From Schinkia azotoformans LMG 9581 (GTDB lineage Bacteria; Bacillota; Bacilli; Bacillales; Bacillaceae_J): a DNA stretch of 64,000 nucleotides. The DNA is taken from assembly GCF_000307855.1 (NCBI RefSeq), contig NZ_AJLR01000146.1:1-64000 (forward strand), in the 5' to 3' direction. The notes under the pieces are model-generated. The model was given only the letters and a program-made list of their open reading frames with translations, ran no database searches and was not told where the DNA came from. Positions within the stretch are counted from its first letter, which is position 1. The number at the start of each line of letters is the position of its first letter. Shown here one piece after another: positions 54,272-62,829 of this stretch. A program made the position numbers and the translations under genes.

Positions 54272-56295
54272 TTGAAATAGCCTTATTTGGAAATCCGAAC
54301 ACAGGAAAAACATCACTTTTTAATAGTTTAACAGGTTCCTATGAATACGTAGGAAACTGGAGCGGAGTAACCGTTGAGAAAAAGGTTGGTTTACTTCGCA
54401 ACAAACAAGGACATCTCATTGATCTTCCTGGTATCTATTCTTTAAACCCTCTTTCAAAGGATGAGAGGGTCGTTACTGACTTTTTGCTTCACGAATCTTT
54501 TACAGAGGTATTAAATATTGTCGATGCTTCACAGCTTGAACGGAATCTACATTTAACGGTTCAATTATTAGAATTCGGCAAGCCGTTGATCATCGGTTTA
54601 AATATGATGGATGTTGCCAAAAATCGAGGCATCGATATAAATGAAAGATTATTGGGCGACCTATTAGGAGTCCGAATTGTTCCAATTATTGCCCGTACGG
54701 GTAAAGGCTGCGATGAATTAAGCAAACTTCTTGTTGTAACGTCAACCCAAAGAAAAGAACCGCTCAATTTGTATTATGGTTCTGCAATTGAAAAAGGGAT
54801 TGATAAACTTTCTCAATTAGTTGTTGGGAAGAAAAAATCAATTATAGAGCAATTGCCACCGTTAAGATGGTTAGCCCTACAGTTCTACGAAGGAAACAAG
54901 GTTGTTTTCGACTATTTACAGAAATTTATTTCTAGTGAAGAGTTGGAACAATTACTTCTCGAAACAGAAGCAAAACTTATTGAAAAAAATGAAGGCAAAT
55001 CCTTGCATCAGGCAATTTACAATGTAAGAAGAGAGTTCATTGACAAAATCATTGATGGTGTAGCAAAACGAAATAAAGCTGATAAGCTTCCGCTCACTGA
55101 AAGAATTGATTTGATCGTAACCCATAAAATTTTAGGAATTCCGATTTTTCTATTCTTCATGTATTTAATGTTTATGCTTACTTTTAACTGGCTAGGCTTT
55201 CCGTTATCAGATGCACTTGATGCGTTCTTCTCAGGACCATTAACTGAATGGCTTACTGCTGGCTTAGTAAGTATTGGAGCTTCTGATTTTATACAATCGC
55301 TTATATTGGAAGGAATCGTCGCAGGTGTGGGAGGCGTCTTGGTGTTTGTCCCACAAATTTTTATTTTGTTTTTCTTCATATCGTTTTTAGAGGATTCAGG
55401 TTATATGGCACGGGTCGCATTAGTAATGGACCGTCTTATGGAATCAGTCGGGTTAAATGGTAAATCATTTATTCCGATGATTATTGGATTTGGCTGTAAT
55501 GTACCGGGTGTCATGGCGGCAAGAACGATTGAACAGCCGAAGGAAAGATTATTAACAATATTATTGACTCCTTTAATGTCATGTTCAGCACGTTTGCCTG
55601 TGTATGCATTGTTTGTTGGTGCGTTTTTCGCCGCAAATCAGGCATTTGTTGTACTAGCACTCTATGTATTAGGAATTGTCATGGCACTTATTTTAGCTAA
55701 AATATTTTCTTCAACAATATTAAAAAGTGAAACATCGGTATTTGTAATCGAACTTCCCCCATATCGTGTTCCACAGTTTCAGACATTGGCACGAAGCACT
55801 TGGGATAAAGGGAAAGGATTTGTTCGTAAAGCCGGAACATTCATTTTTGCAGGTTCAGTTGTAATTTGGTTGTTATCTTATGCAGGTCCTCATGGCTTAG
55901 CGGTAGAAATGGACGATAGCTTTCTTGCTATGATTGGCAGCGTGTTTGCACCACTGTTAGCTCCAATTGGCTTCGGCACTTGGCAGGCGGGTGCATCATT
56001 ATTAACGGGTTTCTTTGCTAAAGAAGTTGTTGTATCAACGATGAATATTATTTATCATGTACCGGATGTTGATTCGTTACAAGGGATGCTAGCAGGTGCT
56101 TATACACCACTTTCTGCTTTTACATTCATGGCGTTTGTTCTGTTATATGTACCATGTTTGGCAACGACAGCAACTATTCAAAAAGAAACCGGATCAGTGA
56201 AATGGACATTATTTGCGATCGGATACGCACTTGTATTAGCTTATGTATTATGTTTAATCATATATCAGGTGGGTCGTGCGCTTGGATATGCTTAA
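54268..56295 (+). CDS. feoB: Ferrous iron transporter B
   Basis: A GTP-dependent Fe(II) importer in the membrane, 675 aa. The G domain (about 1-165) has G1 GNPNTGKTS, G3 DLPG and G4 NMMD. It is followed by a helical spacer and a membrane part with about eight to ten helices and the two Gate regions; 'GFGCNVPGVMAART' and 'SCSARLPVYALF' carry the conserved cysteines. ATG 54268. The genes for nitrate-linked cofactors around it suggest anaerobic use. Confidence 0.96.
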   Translation: MIEIALFGNPNTGKTSLFNSLTGSYEYVGNWSGVTVEKKVGLLRNKQGHLIDLPGIYSLNPLSKDERVVTDFLLHESFTEVLNIVDASQLERNLHLTVQLLEFGKPLIIGLNMMDVAKNRGIDINERLLGDLLGVRIVPIIARTGKGCDELSKLLVVTSTQRKEPLNLYYGSAIEKGIDKLSQLVVGKKKSIIEQLPPLRWLALQFYEGNKVVFDYLQKFISSEELEQLLLETEAKLIEKNEGKSLHQAIYNVRREFIDKIIDGVAKRNKADKLPLTERIDLIVTHKILGIPIFLFFMYLMFMLTFNWLGFPLSDALDAFFSGPLTEWLTAGLVSIGASDFIQSLILEGIVAGVGGVLVFVPQIFILFFFISFLEDSGYMARVALVMDRLMESVGLNGKSFIPMIIGFGCNVPGVMAARTIEQPKERLLTILLTPLMSCSARLPVYALFVGAFFAANQAFVVLALYVLGIVMALILAKIFSSTILKSETSVFVIELPPYRVPQFQTLARSTWDKGKGFVRKAGTFIFAGSVVIWLLSYAGPHGLAVEMDDSFLAMIGSVFAPLLAPIGFGTWQAGASLLTGFFAKEVVVSTMNIIYHVPDVDSLQGMLAGAYTPLSAFTFMAFVLLYVPCLATTATIQKETGSVKWTLFAIGYALVLAYVLCLIIYQVGRALGYA

Positions 56296-56361
56296 AGATT
56301 GATTCAGCCGGAAATCTTGCGTTTTTTCGGCTGATATTCTTATAGAAGGGCGGGGAATTCC

Positions 56362-56505
56362 GTGTTGGCAAGTATAATCATCGGTGCTGCAATTTTTGGT
56401 TACGCCGGTTGGGCATTAATAAAATATATTAAAAACAGTAAAAAAGGAAAATGTGCAGGCTGTGCTATTGAAAATTCATGTCAGACTAAAGATAAGTGTA
56501 TTTGA
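56362..56505 (+). CDS. FeoB-associated Cys-rich membrane protein
   Basis: A 47-aa protein: one membrane helix (about residues 2-20), a lysine-rich hinge, then CAGCAIENSC and KCI with four cysteines. Proteins of this layout follow feoB in many bacteria (FeoC-like role suspected). GTG 56362 (or TTG 56365) follows GGCGGGG. Confidence 0.8.
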   Translation: MLASIIIGAAIFGYAGWALIKYIKNSKKGKCAGCAIENSCQTKDKCI

Positions 56506-56508
56506 TTA

Positions 56509-56570
56509 GAAAAGCGCAAGCACCCGTTTAGCGAAGTTTACTAGTCGCTGGGTGCTGGAGCTAGACAATT
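56509..56570. repeat. Interspersed intergenic repeat, copy A (short form)
   Basis: It starts GAAAAGCGCAAGCACCCG and ends GGAGCTAGACAATT. Compared with copy C (60964-61145) the two ends agree closely, but about 85 bases of the middle are missing, joined at TTTAGCG/GAAGTTTAC. Confidence 0.75.
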
Positions 56571-56601
56571 ATGCGCAAAATGCATACTTTCTTAACCATT
56601 T

Positions 56602-56640
56602 AAAAAAGGATGCCCTATTAATAGGACATCCTTTGACATT
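56602..56640 (-). terminator. Terminator of cspD
   Basis: Read on the minus strand, AAAGGATGTCCTATT pairs with AATAGGGCATCCTTTTTT (one wobble), directly behind the cspD stop. Confidence 0.88.
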
Positions 56641-56649
56641 TAGCAGTTA

Positions 56650-56850
56650 TTATCTTTTAACAACGTTAGCAGCTTGAGGTCCGCGGTTGCCTTCAACGAT
56701 TTCGAATTCAACGTTTTGACCTTCTTCTAATGATTTGAAGCCTTCGCCTTGAATAGCTGAGAAATGAACGAATACGTCGTCTCCGCCTTCAACTTCGATA
56801 AATCCAAAACCTTTTTCTGCATTAAACCATTTTACTTTACCAGTTTGCAT
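56650..56850 (-). CDS. cspD: Cold shock protein CspD
   Basis: A 66-aa single cold-shock domain, an RNA chaperone. RNP1 KGFGFIEV and RNP2 VFVHF are intact, and the sequence is very close to B. subtilis CspD. ATG 56850 follows AGGAGGCAAACAC. A well-formed SigA promoter lies about 175-205 bp upstream, giving a long leader of the kind that regulates cold-shock genes. Confidence 0.95.
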   Translation of the reverse strand: MQTGKVKWFNAEKGFGFIEVEGGDDVFVHFSAIQGEGFKSLEEGQNVEFEIVEGNRGPQAANVVKR

Positions 56851-57024
56851 GTGTTTGCCTCCTAAAATTCCTTGCACTTCGATATGTGCTTTGTAATCTT
56901 GAACCATTACGACTTACATAAATTCTAAATAACGATTTTCTCATCGCGAGACAGAACACAGCTGAATTACTAATGATCATTTCATTATTGCTTAAACCTA
57001 TATATGAAGTAAACGGTCTATTAT

Positions 57025-57053
57025 AGAATACCACTAGACCCATTCAATGTCAA
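57025..57053 (-). promoter_or_regulatory. SigA promoter of cspD
   Basis: Minus strand: perfect -35 TTGACA (57048-57053), 17-bp spacer, -10 TATTCT (57025-57030). The predicted untranslated leader is about 165-170 bases. Confidence 0.7.
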
Positions 57054-57094
57054 ATACTTTAAGAAAGCCCTTTCATAATATTTGGAATATTGTA

Positions 57095-58051
57095 TTATTG
57101 CTCATAAAGGATATTTCCCGTCTGAGTGACATCGTATCCTAACGCCAAAAGCTCTTCTTTAAATTTATGGGACTGAAGAATTTCGGTAACTAGTTCGATT
57201 AATTCTTTGTTATGTTCGGTTTTTAAAATAACGATATCATATCGTTCTTTAACTAATGGTACAAAATCAATTCCGGCTATTTGGGCAGCTTTTTCAATCC
57301 CAACTGCCAAATCAACATCACCTTTTGCGACCATTCCAGCCACACCAAGGTGAGAGTTTTCCTCTTGTAAATAGCCATTAATCTCAGATTCTTCAATATT
57401 ATGAACCCTCAACATTTCATCTACAAGTATTCTTGCACCGGAGCCTTTTTCCCGATTAACAAACTTTAATTTTTGATTATTTTTTAGATCTTCCCAAGTT
57501 CGGATATTATATGGATTTCCCTTTTTTACATAAAAACCAGCCAAACGAGAGATAAGATTTAAAACGATAAAATGATGGCTGACTAGGATTTTTCGAATAT
57601 AAGGAATATTGTATTCTGCCGTATCCCCGTCAATTAGATGGGTGCTGACAATATCCGCTTCACCTTTGTACATTGAAAATAAACTATCTAGACTACCAAC
57701 ATAGGAGCGCAATGGGCGGTATAGATTGGACCTTTTTTCAATCTGTTTGCCCAAAATATCTAGGCACATATCCTGTCCACTTATAATGATCGAACGTGGT
57801 GCATTGTTTAAAGTCGGGTCCTGTTTTAGTGTAGCCGCAAGATCATTCGAAATCGAATGCAGTTGCTCCTCATGGGGTGGAAGACCTTTAGCTTTTCTTT
57901 TATAGTTTTCAAGGTCAGAGGCATCTACTCGCATTTGCCGACCGACTCGGTAAGACTTTAATTCCCCTTTTTTGATTAAATCGTAAACAGTTAATTTTGA
58001 TACTTTTAATATTTGTGAAATTTCTTCCGTCGTATAAGATTCATTTTTCAT
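57095..58051 (-). CDS. Helix-turn-helix regulator with molybdate-type binding domain (YvgK-like)
   Basis: A 318-aa protein. An excisionase-type HTH (about 1-55, 'YTTEEISQILKVSKLTVYDLI') is fused to a periplasmic-binding-protein-like domain (about 90-318) related to ModA/PbpX families. The same architecture next to mod genes is seen in B. subtilis YvgK. It is divergent from modA, so it probably senses molybdate or tungstate and controls modABC through the decamer repeats between them. ATG 58051 follows GAGGAAGG. Confidence 0.82.
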   Translation of the reverse strand: MKNESYTTEEISQILKVSKLTVYDLIKKGELKSYRVGRQMRVDASDLENYKRKAKGLPPHEEQLHSISNDLAATLKQDPTLNNAPRSIIISGQDMCLDILGKQIEKRSNLYRPLRSYVGSLDSLFSMYKGEADIVSTHLIDGDTAEYNIPYIRKILVSHHFIVLNLISRLAGFYVKKGNPYNIRTWEDLKNNQKLKFVNREKGSGARILVDEMLRVHNIEESEINGYLQEENSHLGVAGMVAKGDVDLAVGIEKAAQIAGIDFVPLVKERYDIVILKTEHNKELIELVTEILQSHKFKEELLALGYDVTQTGNILYEQ

Positions 58052-58131
58052 TACCTTCCTCCACCTAAGAAAAATTAGAGTTCATTAACTATCCATATTT
58101 TATCATTTACAAGCTCAAAATAACTAATTAT

Positions 58132-58188
58132 AATTATAATCAAATTAGTTATAACTATTTATAACTAGATATAATTATTTATAATTAA
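58132..58188. promoter_or_regulatory. Candidate operator array between the regulator and modA
   Basis: AACTAATT and AATTAGTT form a perfect inverted repeat (58132-58150). It runs into four direct repeats of ten bases: TTATAACTAT, TTATAACTAG, ATATAATTAT and TTATAATTAA (58149-58188). The 10-bp period places each unit on the same face of the helix. The array overlaps the region where the modA promoter must lie. Confidence 0.55.
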
Positions 58189-58208
58189 AGCCAAAAGGAG
58201 GTTTCACC

Positions 58209-59048
58209 ATGGAGAAAAGAATATCAATTGGTTTTCTAGTTTTGTTGTTTATTATGATATTATCAGTAGGATGCAGCCAAAATAATGGAGCAAATAATTC
58301 TTCACAGCAGCAGAATGCGGAAGAACCAAAGCAAGAGACACTAAAGCCTGAAGAAAAACAAACTGAATTAATGATATCAGCAGCAGCGAGTTTAACAGAT
58401 GCCTTAAATGAAATGAAACAAGTATATGAAAATGAGCATAGCTCTGTTAAACTGGCATTCAATTTTGGGGGCTCAGGTAAATTGGCTACACAAATTGAAC
58501 AGGGAGCGCCAACTGATCTTTTTTTATCAGCTGATCAAAAATCAATGGATAATTTGGAAGAGAAATCTTTAATTACTGTTGATTCAAGAGCGGACTTCAC
58601 TGGGAACAAAATTGTCCTAGTTGGAGAAAAAAATAATGGGATAACAATTCCTTCATTCAAAGATATCGACCCTAGCAAATTATCTCAAATAGCTATTGGT
58701 GAGCCAGAAAGTGTCCCGGCCGGAAAATATGCTAAAGAGGCACTAGAGGCTCTTGGAAAATGGGACGAAGTACAAGCAAAGTTAGTCTATGCGAAAGATG
58801 TACGTCAAGTGTTAACATATGTTGAATCAGGGAATGCAGATGTTGGTTTCGTTTATTCAAGTGATGCTTTAACATCAGATAAAGTAAAAGTATTAGCTGA
58901 AGCTGATGCAACATTACATACTCCAATTATTTATCCGGCAGCAATCATTGCTGATAGTGAAAATCAAGAAGAAGCACAGCAGTTTATTGATTACTTACTA
59001 AGTGAAGACGGACAAAGTATTTTGAAGAAATATGGTTTTGTTAAATAA
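58209..59048 (+). CDS. modA: Molybdate ABC transporter substrate-binding lipoprotein
   Basis: A 279-aa receptor. It has lipobox SVGC (Cys22), a Gln/Asn/Glu-rich linker (about 24-55), then the ModA fold with 'ISAAASLTDALNEM', 'FGGSGKLATQIEQGAP' and 'DVGFVYSSDA', which line the oxyanion site. ATG 58209 follows AAGGAGG. Confidence 0.94.
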   Translation: MEKRISIGFLVLLFIMILSVGCSQNNGANNSSQQQNAEEPKQETLKPEEKQTELMISAAASLTDALNEMKQVYENEHSSVKLAFNFGGSGKLATQIEQGAPTDLFLSADQKSMDNLEEKSLITVDSRADFTGNKIVLVGEKNNGITIPSFKDIDPSKLSQIAIGEPESVPAGKYAKEALEALGKWDEVQAKLVYAKDVRQVLTYVESGNADVGFVYSSDALTSDKVKVLAEADATLHTPIIYPAAIIADSENQEEAQQFIDYLLSEDGQSILKKYGFVK

Positions 59049-59075
59049 AGCAGATCAAAAAGGGTGCTGATACAA

Positions 59076-59753
59076 TTGAATTATTCTCCGTTGCTACTTT
59101 CCTTAAAAATATCAAGTATCTCCACCATTATTGTATTTTTTTTAGGTCTGGTTGTGTCAAGATTTTTATCGCGTCGCAACTTCTTTGGGAAGAGTGTAAT
59201 TGAATCTGTACTTCTTTTACCTTTAGTACTTCCGCCGACCGTTGTCGGTTTTGGCTTGCTCTTATTATTTGGAAAAAATGGGCTGATAGGAAGGCTGTTA
59301 CTGGACTGGTTTGATATCCAGATCGTGTTTACTTGGTTGGGTGCTGTCATTGCCGCCATTGTTGTATCGTTCCCGCTTATGTATCAAAGTGCGTCAGCAG
59401 CCTTTCAAAATTATGACCGGAATTTAGAAAATGCTGCTTTGACGATGGGGGCATCCAAGTGGAAGGTGTTTTGGACGATCGTCTTTCCGCTGGCATGGCC
59501 AGGGCTGTTATCAGGGCTTGTATTGGCATTTGCAAGGGGATTAGGTGAGTTCGGGGCTACGCTAATGATTGCCGGCTATATACCAAATAAAACGGATACG
59601 ATCCCAATGGCGATCTATTTTGCAGTAGAATCGGGACAAACGGAGGTAGCCCAGTTTTGGGTCATCATCATCGTTGCTCTTGGATTCAGCACAATTATGT
59701 GGCTAAATTGGTGGAGTAAGCGAAATATAATGAAGTACGCATCTAAAGAGTAG
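59076..59753 (+). CDS. modB: Molybdate ABC transporter permease
   Basis: A 225-aa permease with five predicted membrane helices and the cytoplasmic loop 'LENAALTMGASKWKVFW' that contacts the ATPase. TTG 59076 is nine bases behind AAAGGGTG; an in-frame GTG at 59064 is inside that site. Confidence 0.92.
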   Translation: MNYSPLLLSLKISSISTIIVFFLGLVVSRFLSRRNFFGKSVIESVLLLPLVLPPTVVGFGLLLLFGKNGLIGRLLLDWFDIQIVFTWLGAVIAAIVVSFPLMYQSASAAFQNYDRNLENAALTMGASKWKVFWTIVFPLAWPGLLSGLVLAFARGLGEFGATLMIAGYIPNKTDTIPMAIYFAVESGQTEVAQFWVIIIVALGFSTIMWLNWWSKRNIMKYASKE

Positions 59754-59767
59754 GAAGGTGGGTATCG

Positions 59768-60406
59768 ATGTTAACAATTCAAATTAAAAAAAAGCTTGCC
59801 CATTTTACAGTTGATGTTGATTTACATATTAATAAGGAAATTGCCATATTGTTTGGCCCATCCGGTTCAGGTAAAACAACAATTTTAAATTGCGTTGCAG
59901 GATTGGCGCAGCCAGATTATGGCTCGATCGTAAGTAATGGAGTCGACTTTTTTCACTCTGCCGGTAAGCCGCTTCCCGTACAAAATCGGAATGTTGGCTA
60001 CCTTTTTCAGGATTACGCCTTATTCCCCCATATGACGGTTTGGAAGAATATTGCCTATGGTATGAAAAACACGGAATTAACGGAACAAATCATTGATGTT
60101 TTAAATATAAGACATTTGTTAAATAAATACCCGAGAGAAATTTCGGGCGGGGAGAAACAAAGAGTTGCGTTAACAAGGGCTTTAGCCACAGAACCATCCC
60201 TCTTATTGCTTGATGAACCATTTTCAGCATTGGATTATGAAACACGCTTGCAGTGCCATGAAGAGCTTCTTCGTCTTCATGAATTATGGGGAATTCCGAT
60301 ATTAATGGTCACTCATGATCTCCAGGAAGCAAGAAAATTAGGAGAGCGCATCTTCTATATAAAGGAAGGAAAAATAGAAAAGGTAGTTCAGGCCCAAGTT
60401 GGCTGA
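59768..60406 (+). CDS. modC: Molybdate-type ABC transporter ATP-binding protein (short ModC)
   Basis: A 212-aa ATPase with Walker A GPSGSGKTT, signature ISGGEKQRVALTRAL and Walker B LLLDEPFSALD. It lacks the C-terminal MOP/TOBE domain of E. coli ModC (352 aa), so molybdate feedback at the ATPase is absent. ATG 59768 follows GGAAGGTGGG. No terminator follows; a repeat element does. Confidence 0.9.
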   Translation: MLTIQIKKKLAHFTVDVDLHINKEIAILFGPSGSGKTTILNCVAGLAQPDYGSIVSNGVDFFHSAGKPLPVQNRNVGYLFQDYALFPHMTVWKNIAYGMKNTELTEQIIDVLNIRHLLNKYPREISGGEKQRVALTRALATEPSLLLLDEPFSALDYETRLQCHEELLRLHELWGIPILMVTHDLQEARKLGERIFYIKEGKIEKVVQAQVG

Positions 60407-60433
60407 ACTACCTTTTTAAGTCTGTGCATAATT

Positions 60434-60496
60434 AATTGTCTAGCTCCAGCGCTCAGCACCTAGTGGATTTCGCTAAGCAAGGCGCTTACGATTTTC
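60434..60496. repeat. Interspersed intergenic repeat, copy B (inverted, diverged)
   Basis: On the minus strand it reads GAAAATCGTAAGCGCC onward and ends GGAGCTAGACAATT, matching the ends of copies A and C. It overlaps the last codons and the stop of the DUF2249 gene at 60486. Confidence 0.65.
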
Positions 60497-60695
60497 GTAT
60501 TGTAATTTGAAAACTGCCATCCTCCAATTCAATCGTTTCATGCTTATAGCCCCGTCCATCTAATTCCTCGTATAGGAACATTGGACGGCGATCGTTATTT
60601 ATAATCAGTTCTTCACCCTCAGGCAATTCATCAAGTGCTGCCAGTGTTCTCATCATTGGTTGTGGTGGTTCAAGTCCACGATTATCAAGCTTCAT
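60486..60695 (-). CDS. DUF2249 protein (second of pair)
   Basis: A 69-aa TusA-like fold protein, 'MKLDNRGLEPPQPMMRTLAAL', with no cysteine. The family is linked by context to anaerobic and nitrogen-oxide metabolism. It follows the other DUF2249 gene by 11 bases. Its stop codon lies inside repeat copy B, which may have replaced the original end. Confidence 0.78.
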   Translation of the reverse strand: MKLDNRGLEPPQPMMRTLAALDELPEGEELIINNDRRPMFLYEELDGRGYKHETIELEDGSFQITIRKS

Positions 60696-60706
60696 AAGAA
60701 TTCTCC

Positions 60707-60937
60707 TTACTGTTTAACAAAAGTTATTTTCCAGTAGTCTTCTTCGATCTCTTCAGCTTCGTTAGAGAAACCTTTTGAGCTAAATACACCTAATAATGGT
60801 GTTGGTTTAAATGGTGCATGTAAAATAAATGTATCACCAGTTGAATCCAAACCCTCAATAGCCTTCATTATTTTTTGAAATGGTTCTTGTTTATTTTTTA
60901 GATCCTCACGTACGTCTAGTTCTACAACTTTACTCAT
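60707..60937 (-). CDS. DUF2249 protein (first of pair)
   Basis: A 76-aa DUF2249 protein with 'VVELDVREDLKNKQEPFQKIM' and 'FILHAPFKPTPLLGV'. ATG 60937 is eight bases behind TTGGAG. It shares with its neighbour the D-R start strand and the 'PxPL/PMM' turn. Both probably belong to the operon that begins at 62721. Confidence 0.78.
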   Translation of the reverse strand: MSKVVELDVREDLKNKQEPFQKIMKAIEGLDSTGDTFILHAPFKPTPLLGVFSSKGFSNEAEEIEEDYWKITFVKQ

Positions 60938-60963
60938 TTTCATCACTCCAATTTTTTCTATGA

Positions 60964-61145
60964 AATATCGCTAAACGGGTGACCCCCGCTTTTCTTCATT
61001 GTCTAGCTTCAGCACCCAGCGACTCGTAAACTTCGCCCACCTCCCTACGATAAGTCAACATCGGCTCACAAGTTCGCCGTGTTTCCTTTATCTCAGTCGA
61101 TGGGCTCCAGTTTATACGTCGCTAAACGGGTGCTTCCGCTTTTCT
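60964..61145. repeat. Interspersed intergenic repeat, copy C (full length plus partial second unit)
   Basis: On the minus strand the unit runs from GAAAAGCGGAAGCACCCG (61144) to GCTAGACAATG (about 60998). Directly after it comes another start, GAAAAGCGGGGGTCACCCG (to about 60964), with the same CCCGTTTAGCGA word. The internal part absent from copy A is present here. It lies between the DUF59 and DUF2249 genes. Confidence 0.78.
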
Positions 61146-61147
61146 AT

Positions 61148-61450
61148 TTATCTTCTTCCTAACCAATCTTTTGCACGGTCGCTCATTAGCTCAGGAGACC
61201 AAGCTGGCTCCCATACTAACTGAACGTTAACCTCATTCACTTCTTCCATAGCTTCAAGGACATATCTTGCACCACTTGTAATACTGTCATGTAGCGGGCA
61301 GCCAGGCGTTGTTAACGTCATTTTGATATTTACGTTATTTTCTTCGTCAATATTTATATCGTAAATTAAGCCTAAATCAACAATGTTTAGTCCTAATTCA
61401 GGGTCGATAACAGTTTCTAATTCTTTTAGGATTTTTTCTTTTAATTCCAT
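61148..61450 (-). CDS. DUF59/MIP18-family metal-sulfur cluster protein
   Basis: A 100-aa paralogue of yitW with 'VIDPELGLNIVDLGLIYD' and the cysteine in 'TTPGCPLHDS'. ATG 61450 follows GGAGGAG. It lies 20 bases downstream of the membrane gene in the Fnr-boxed operon, so it may help mature Fe-S enzymes under low oxygen. Confidence 0.86.
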   Translation of the reverse strand: MELKEKILKELETVIDPELGLNIVDLGLIYDINIDEENNVNIKMTLTTPGCPLHDSITSGARYVLEAMEEVNEVNVQLVWEPAWSPELMSDRAKDWLGRR

Positions 61451-61470
61451 GGTAAACTCCTCCAATATCG

Positions 61471-62721
61471 TTATTTTTTAAGGATACTAACTACAGTCGC
61501 GCTAAAAACAACGGTTGTGACAGCAAACAATAATTGTACAAACATATACAGGCCTGCTAGTTTAAAGCTGAATGAAACAGCAAACCCTGCAAAGCAGATT
61601 AAACATAAAATAAATAAAATGGTTCCAAGCTTTTCATTCATAAGTTGTTTTAAGGTTGGTACATTAGGCTGTCCCATTTCCTTGCTGTATTTATAGGTCC
61701 ACCATAAAAAAGGGACAATTTTATATAAATAACCCATAATGCTGAATACAATCCAACCCATAATATATAAATAGATAATAACTCCAAATAAATAAGGAGA
61801 AATTGAAATGAATGACGAAATCAAAGCAACCAAGTGCATAATCCAGCCAATTATAATGGCCACTAAAGAAAAGGTAAAAGGCTTATCTAAATTTTTCTTT
61901 AGACGTTTTTTAATAATTTGTTTAATATGCCAGACAAAAAGAGAAAATGAAATAAATAACAACATCATTCCCAATTGAAAGAGAATCGATCGGTTGGTCC
62001 AAAATGATAAAATGCTCGAAAGTAAGCCGAAAATATAAAGAAAATAAATCGGCTTGCTTAATTTCATTGAAAAGCCATGTGCTAATGAAAACATTGGCAC
62101 CATTTTATAGGAAAACCCGAATATTAGCAGCGAAAACCATCCTGCAATTCCTAGAATGATATGGGTTTTTAACAAAGCGACATGATTGGCTAATGAAAGA
62201 TGGCCACTAACACTTGCTGCGAGAAAAATACCAAACAAAATTGTCAGCAGCAAACAAACTAAGGCAGTGCCAACCAAAGCGGTTAGGATATTCTTTTCCG
62301 TCTGCTTTTTCATAGTCATTGCCATTTGATAGAGAAACATTAATACACCAATCAACGTAATAAACCCTGTTATCATTGTGAGTTTAGGGGAAAATGCCAG
62401 TGATAATGCAAATCCGGTTATTCCAATGGCTGTAATCCAAAATTGAATAAACCCAAATGTTTCATTCCAAATTGGCGTTAAAAAAGCAACGGGTACCAAT
62501 TGATACATTGCCCCCATGGCGACCATCAGTGCCCAACCCAATACTAATAAATGGGCAACCATCCATAAAGGTGGGATTCGAAAGGCCCCATTTGTTAGAA
62601 AATCGCCGCTGAAAATTAATATAATTTGCGAGGCGGAAAAGGCCAGTAAACTATAAATAATAAAAGAAAAAGGTAACTTAATATTTGTTTCAGTCTTTGA
62701 CAGACCTGGCATCATGTTCAT
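61471..62721 (-). CDS. NnrS/CcoN-like polytopic membrane protein
   Basis: A 416-aa protein with about twelve membrane helices and conserved histidines in 'MVAHLLVLGW', 'LLKTHIILGIAGW', 'FSLAHGF' and 'GWIMHLVAL'. The arrangement resembles the haem-copper family CcoN/NnrS, proteins tied to nitric oxide and denitrification; the exact assignment is uncertain. I chose ATG 62721 behind GGGGG. The longer frame from 62757 would start at or before the transcript start predicted from the Fnr box. Confidence 0.7.
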   Translation of the reverse strand: MNMMPGLSKTETNIKLPFSFIIYSLLAFSASQIILIFSGDFLTNGAFRIPPLWMVAHLLVLGWALMVAMGAMYQLVPVAFLTPIWNETFGFIQFWITAIGITGFALSLAFSPKLTMITGFITLIGVLMFLYQMAMTMKKQTEKNILTALVGTALVCLLLTILFGIFLAASVSGHLSLANHVALLKTHIILGIAGWFSLLIFGFSYKMVPMFSLAHGFSMKLSKPIYFLYIFGLLSSILSFWTNRSILFQLGMMLLFISFSLFVWHIKQIIKKRLKKNLDKPFTFSLVAIIIGWIMHLVALISSFISISPYLFGVIIYLYIMGWIVFSIMGYLYKIVPFLWWTYKYSKEMGQPNVPTLKQLMNEKLGTILFILCLICFAGFAVSFSFKLAGLYMFVQLLFAVTTVVFSATVVSILKK

Positions 62722-62763
62722 GTGATTAACCCCCGAACAATTAATGTTTTGTGCCATATCTCT

Positions 62764-62806
62764 ATGATAACCATTTTCAATACTGTTTTAAGTGATTTAA
62801 ATCACA
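62764..62806 (-). promoter_or_regulatory. Fnr/Crp-type box and -10 upstream of the NnrS-like operon
   Basis: AGTGATTTAAATCACA (62791-62806) fits the Bacillus Fnr site TGTGA-N6-TCACA with one mismatch. On the minus strand TATCAT (62764-62769) lies exactly 32 bp from the box centre, the spacing of a class II activator at -41.5. Confidence 0.72.
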
Positions 62807-62829
62807 ATCTATAAAACAAAACTTCACAT

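Noticed and set aside
62722-62757. Upstream start of the NnrS-like protein at 62757
   Set aside because: Weak ribosome binding site, and the transcript start predicted from the Fnr box falls at about this position; ATG 62721 has GGGGG in front.
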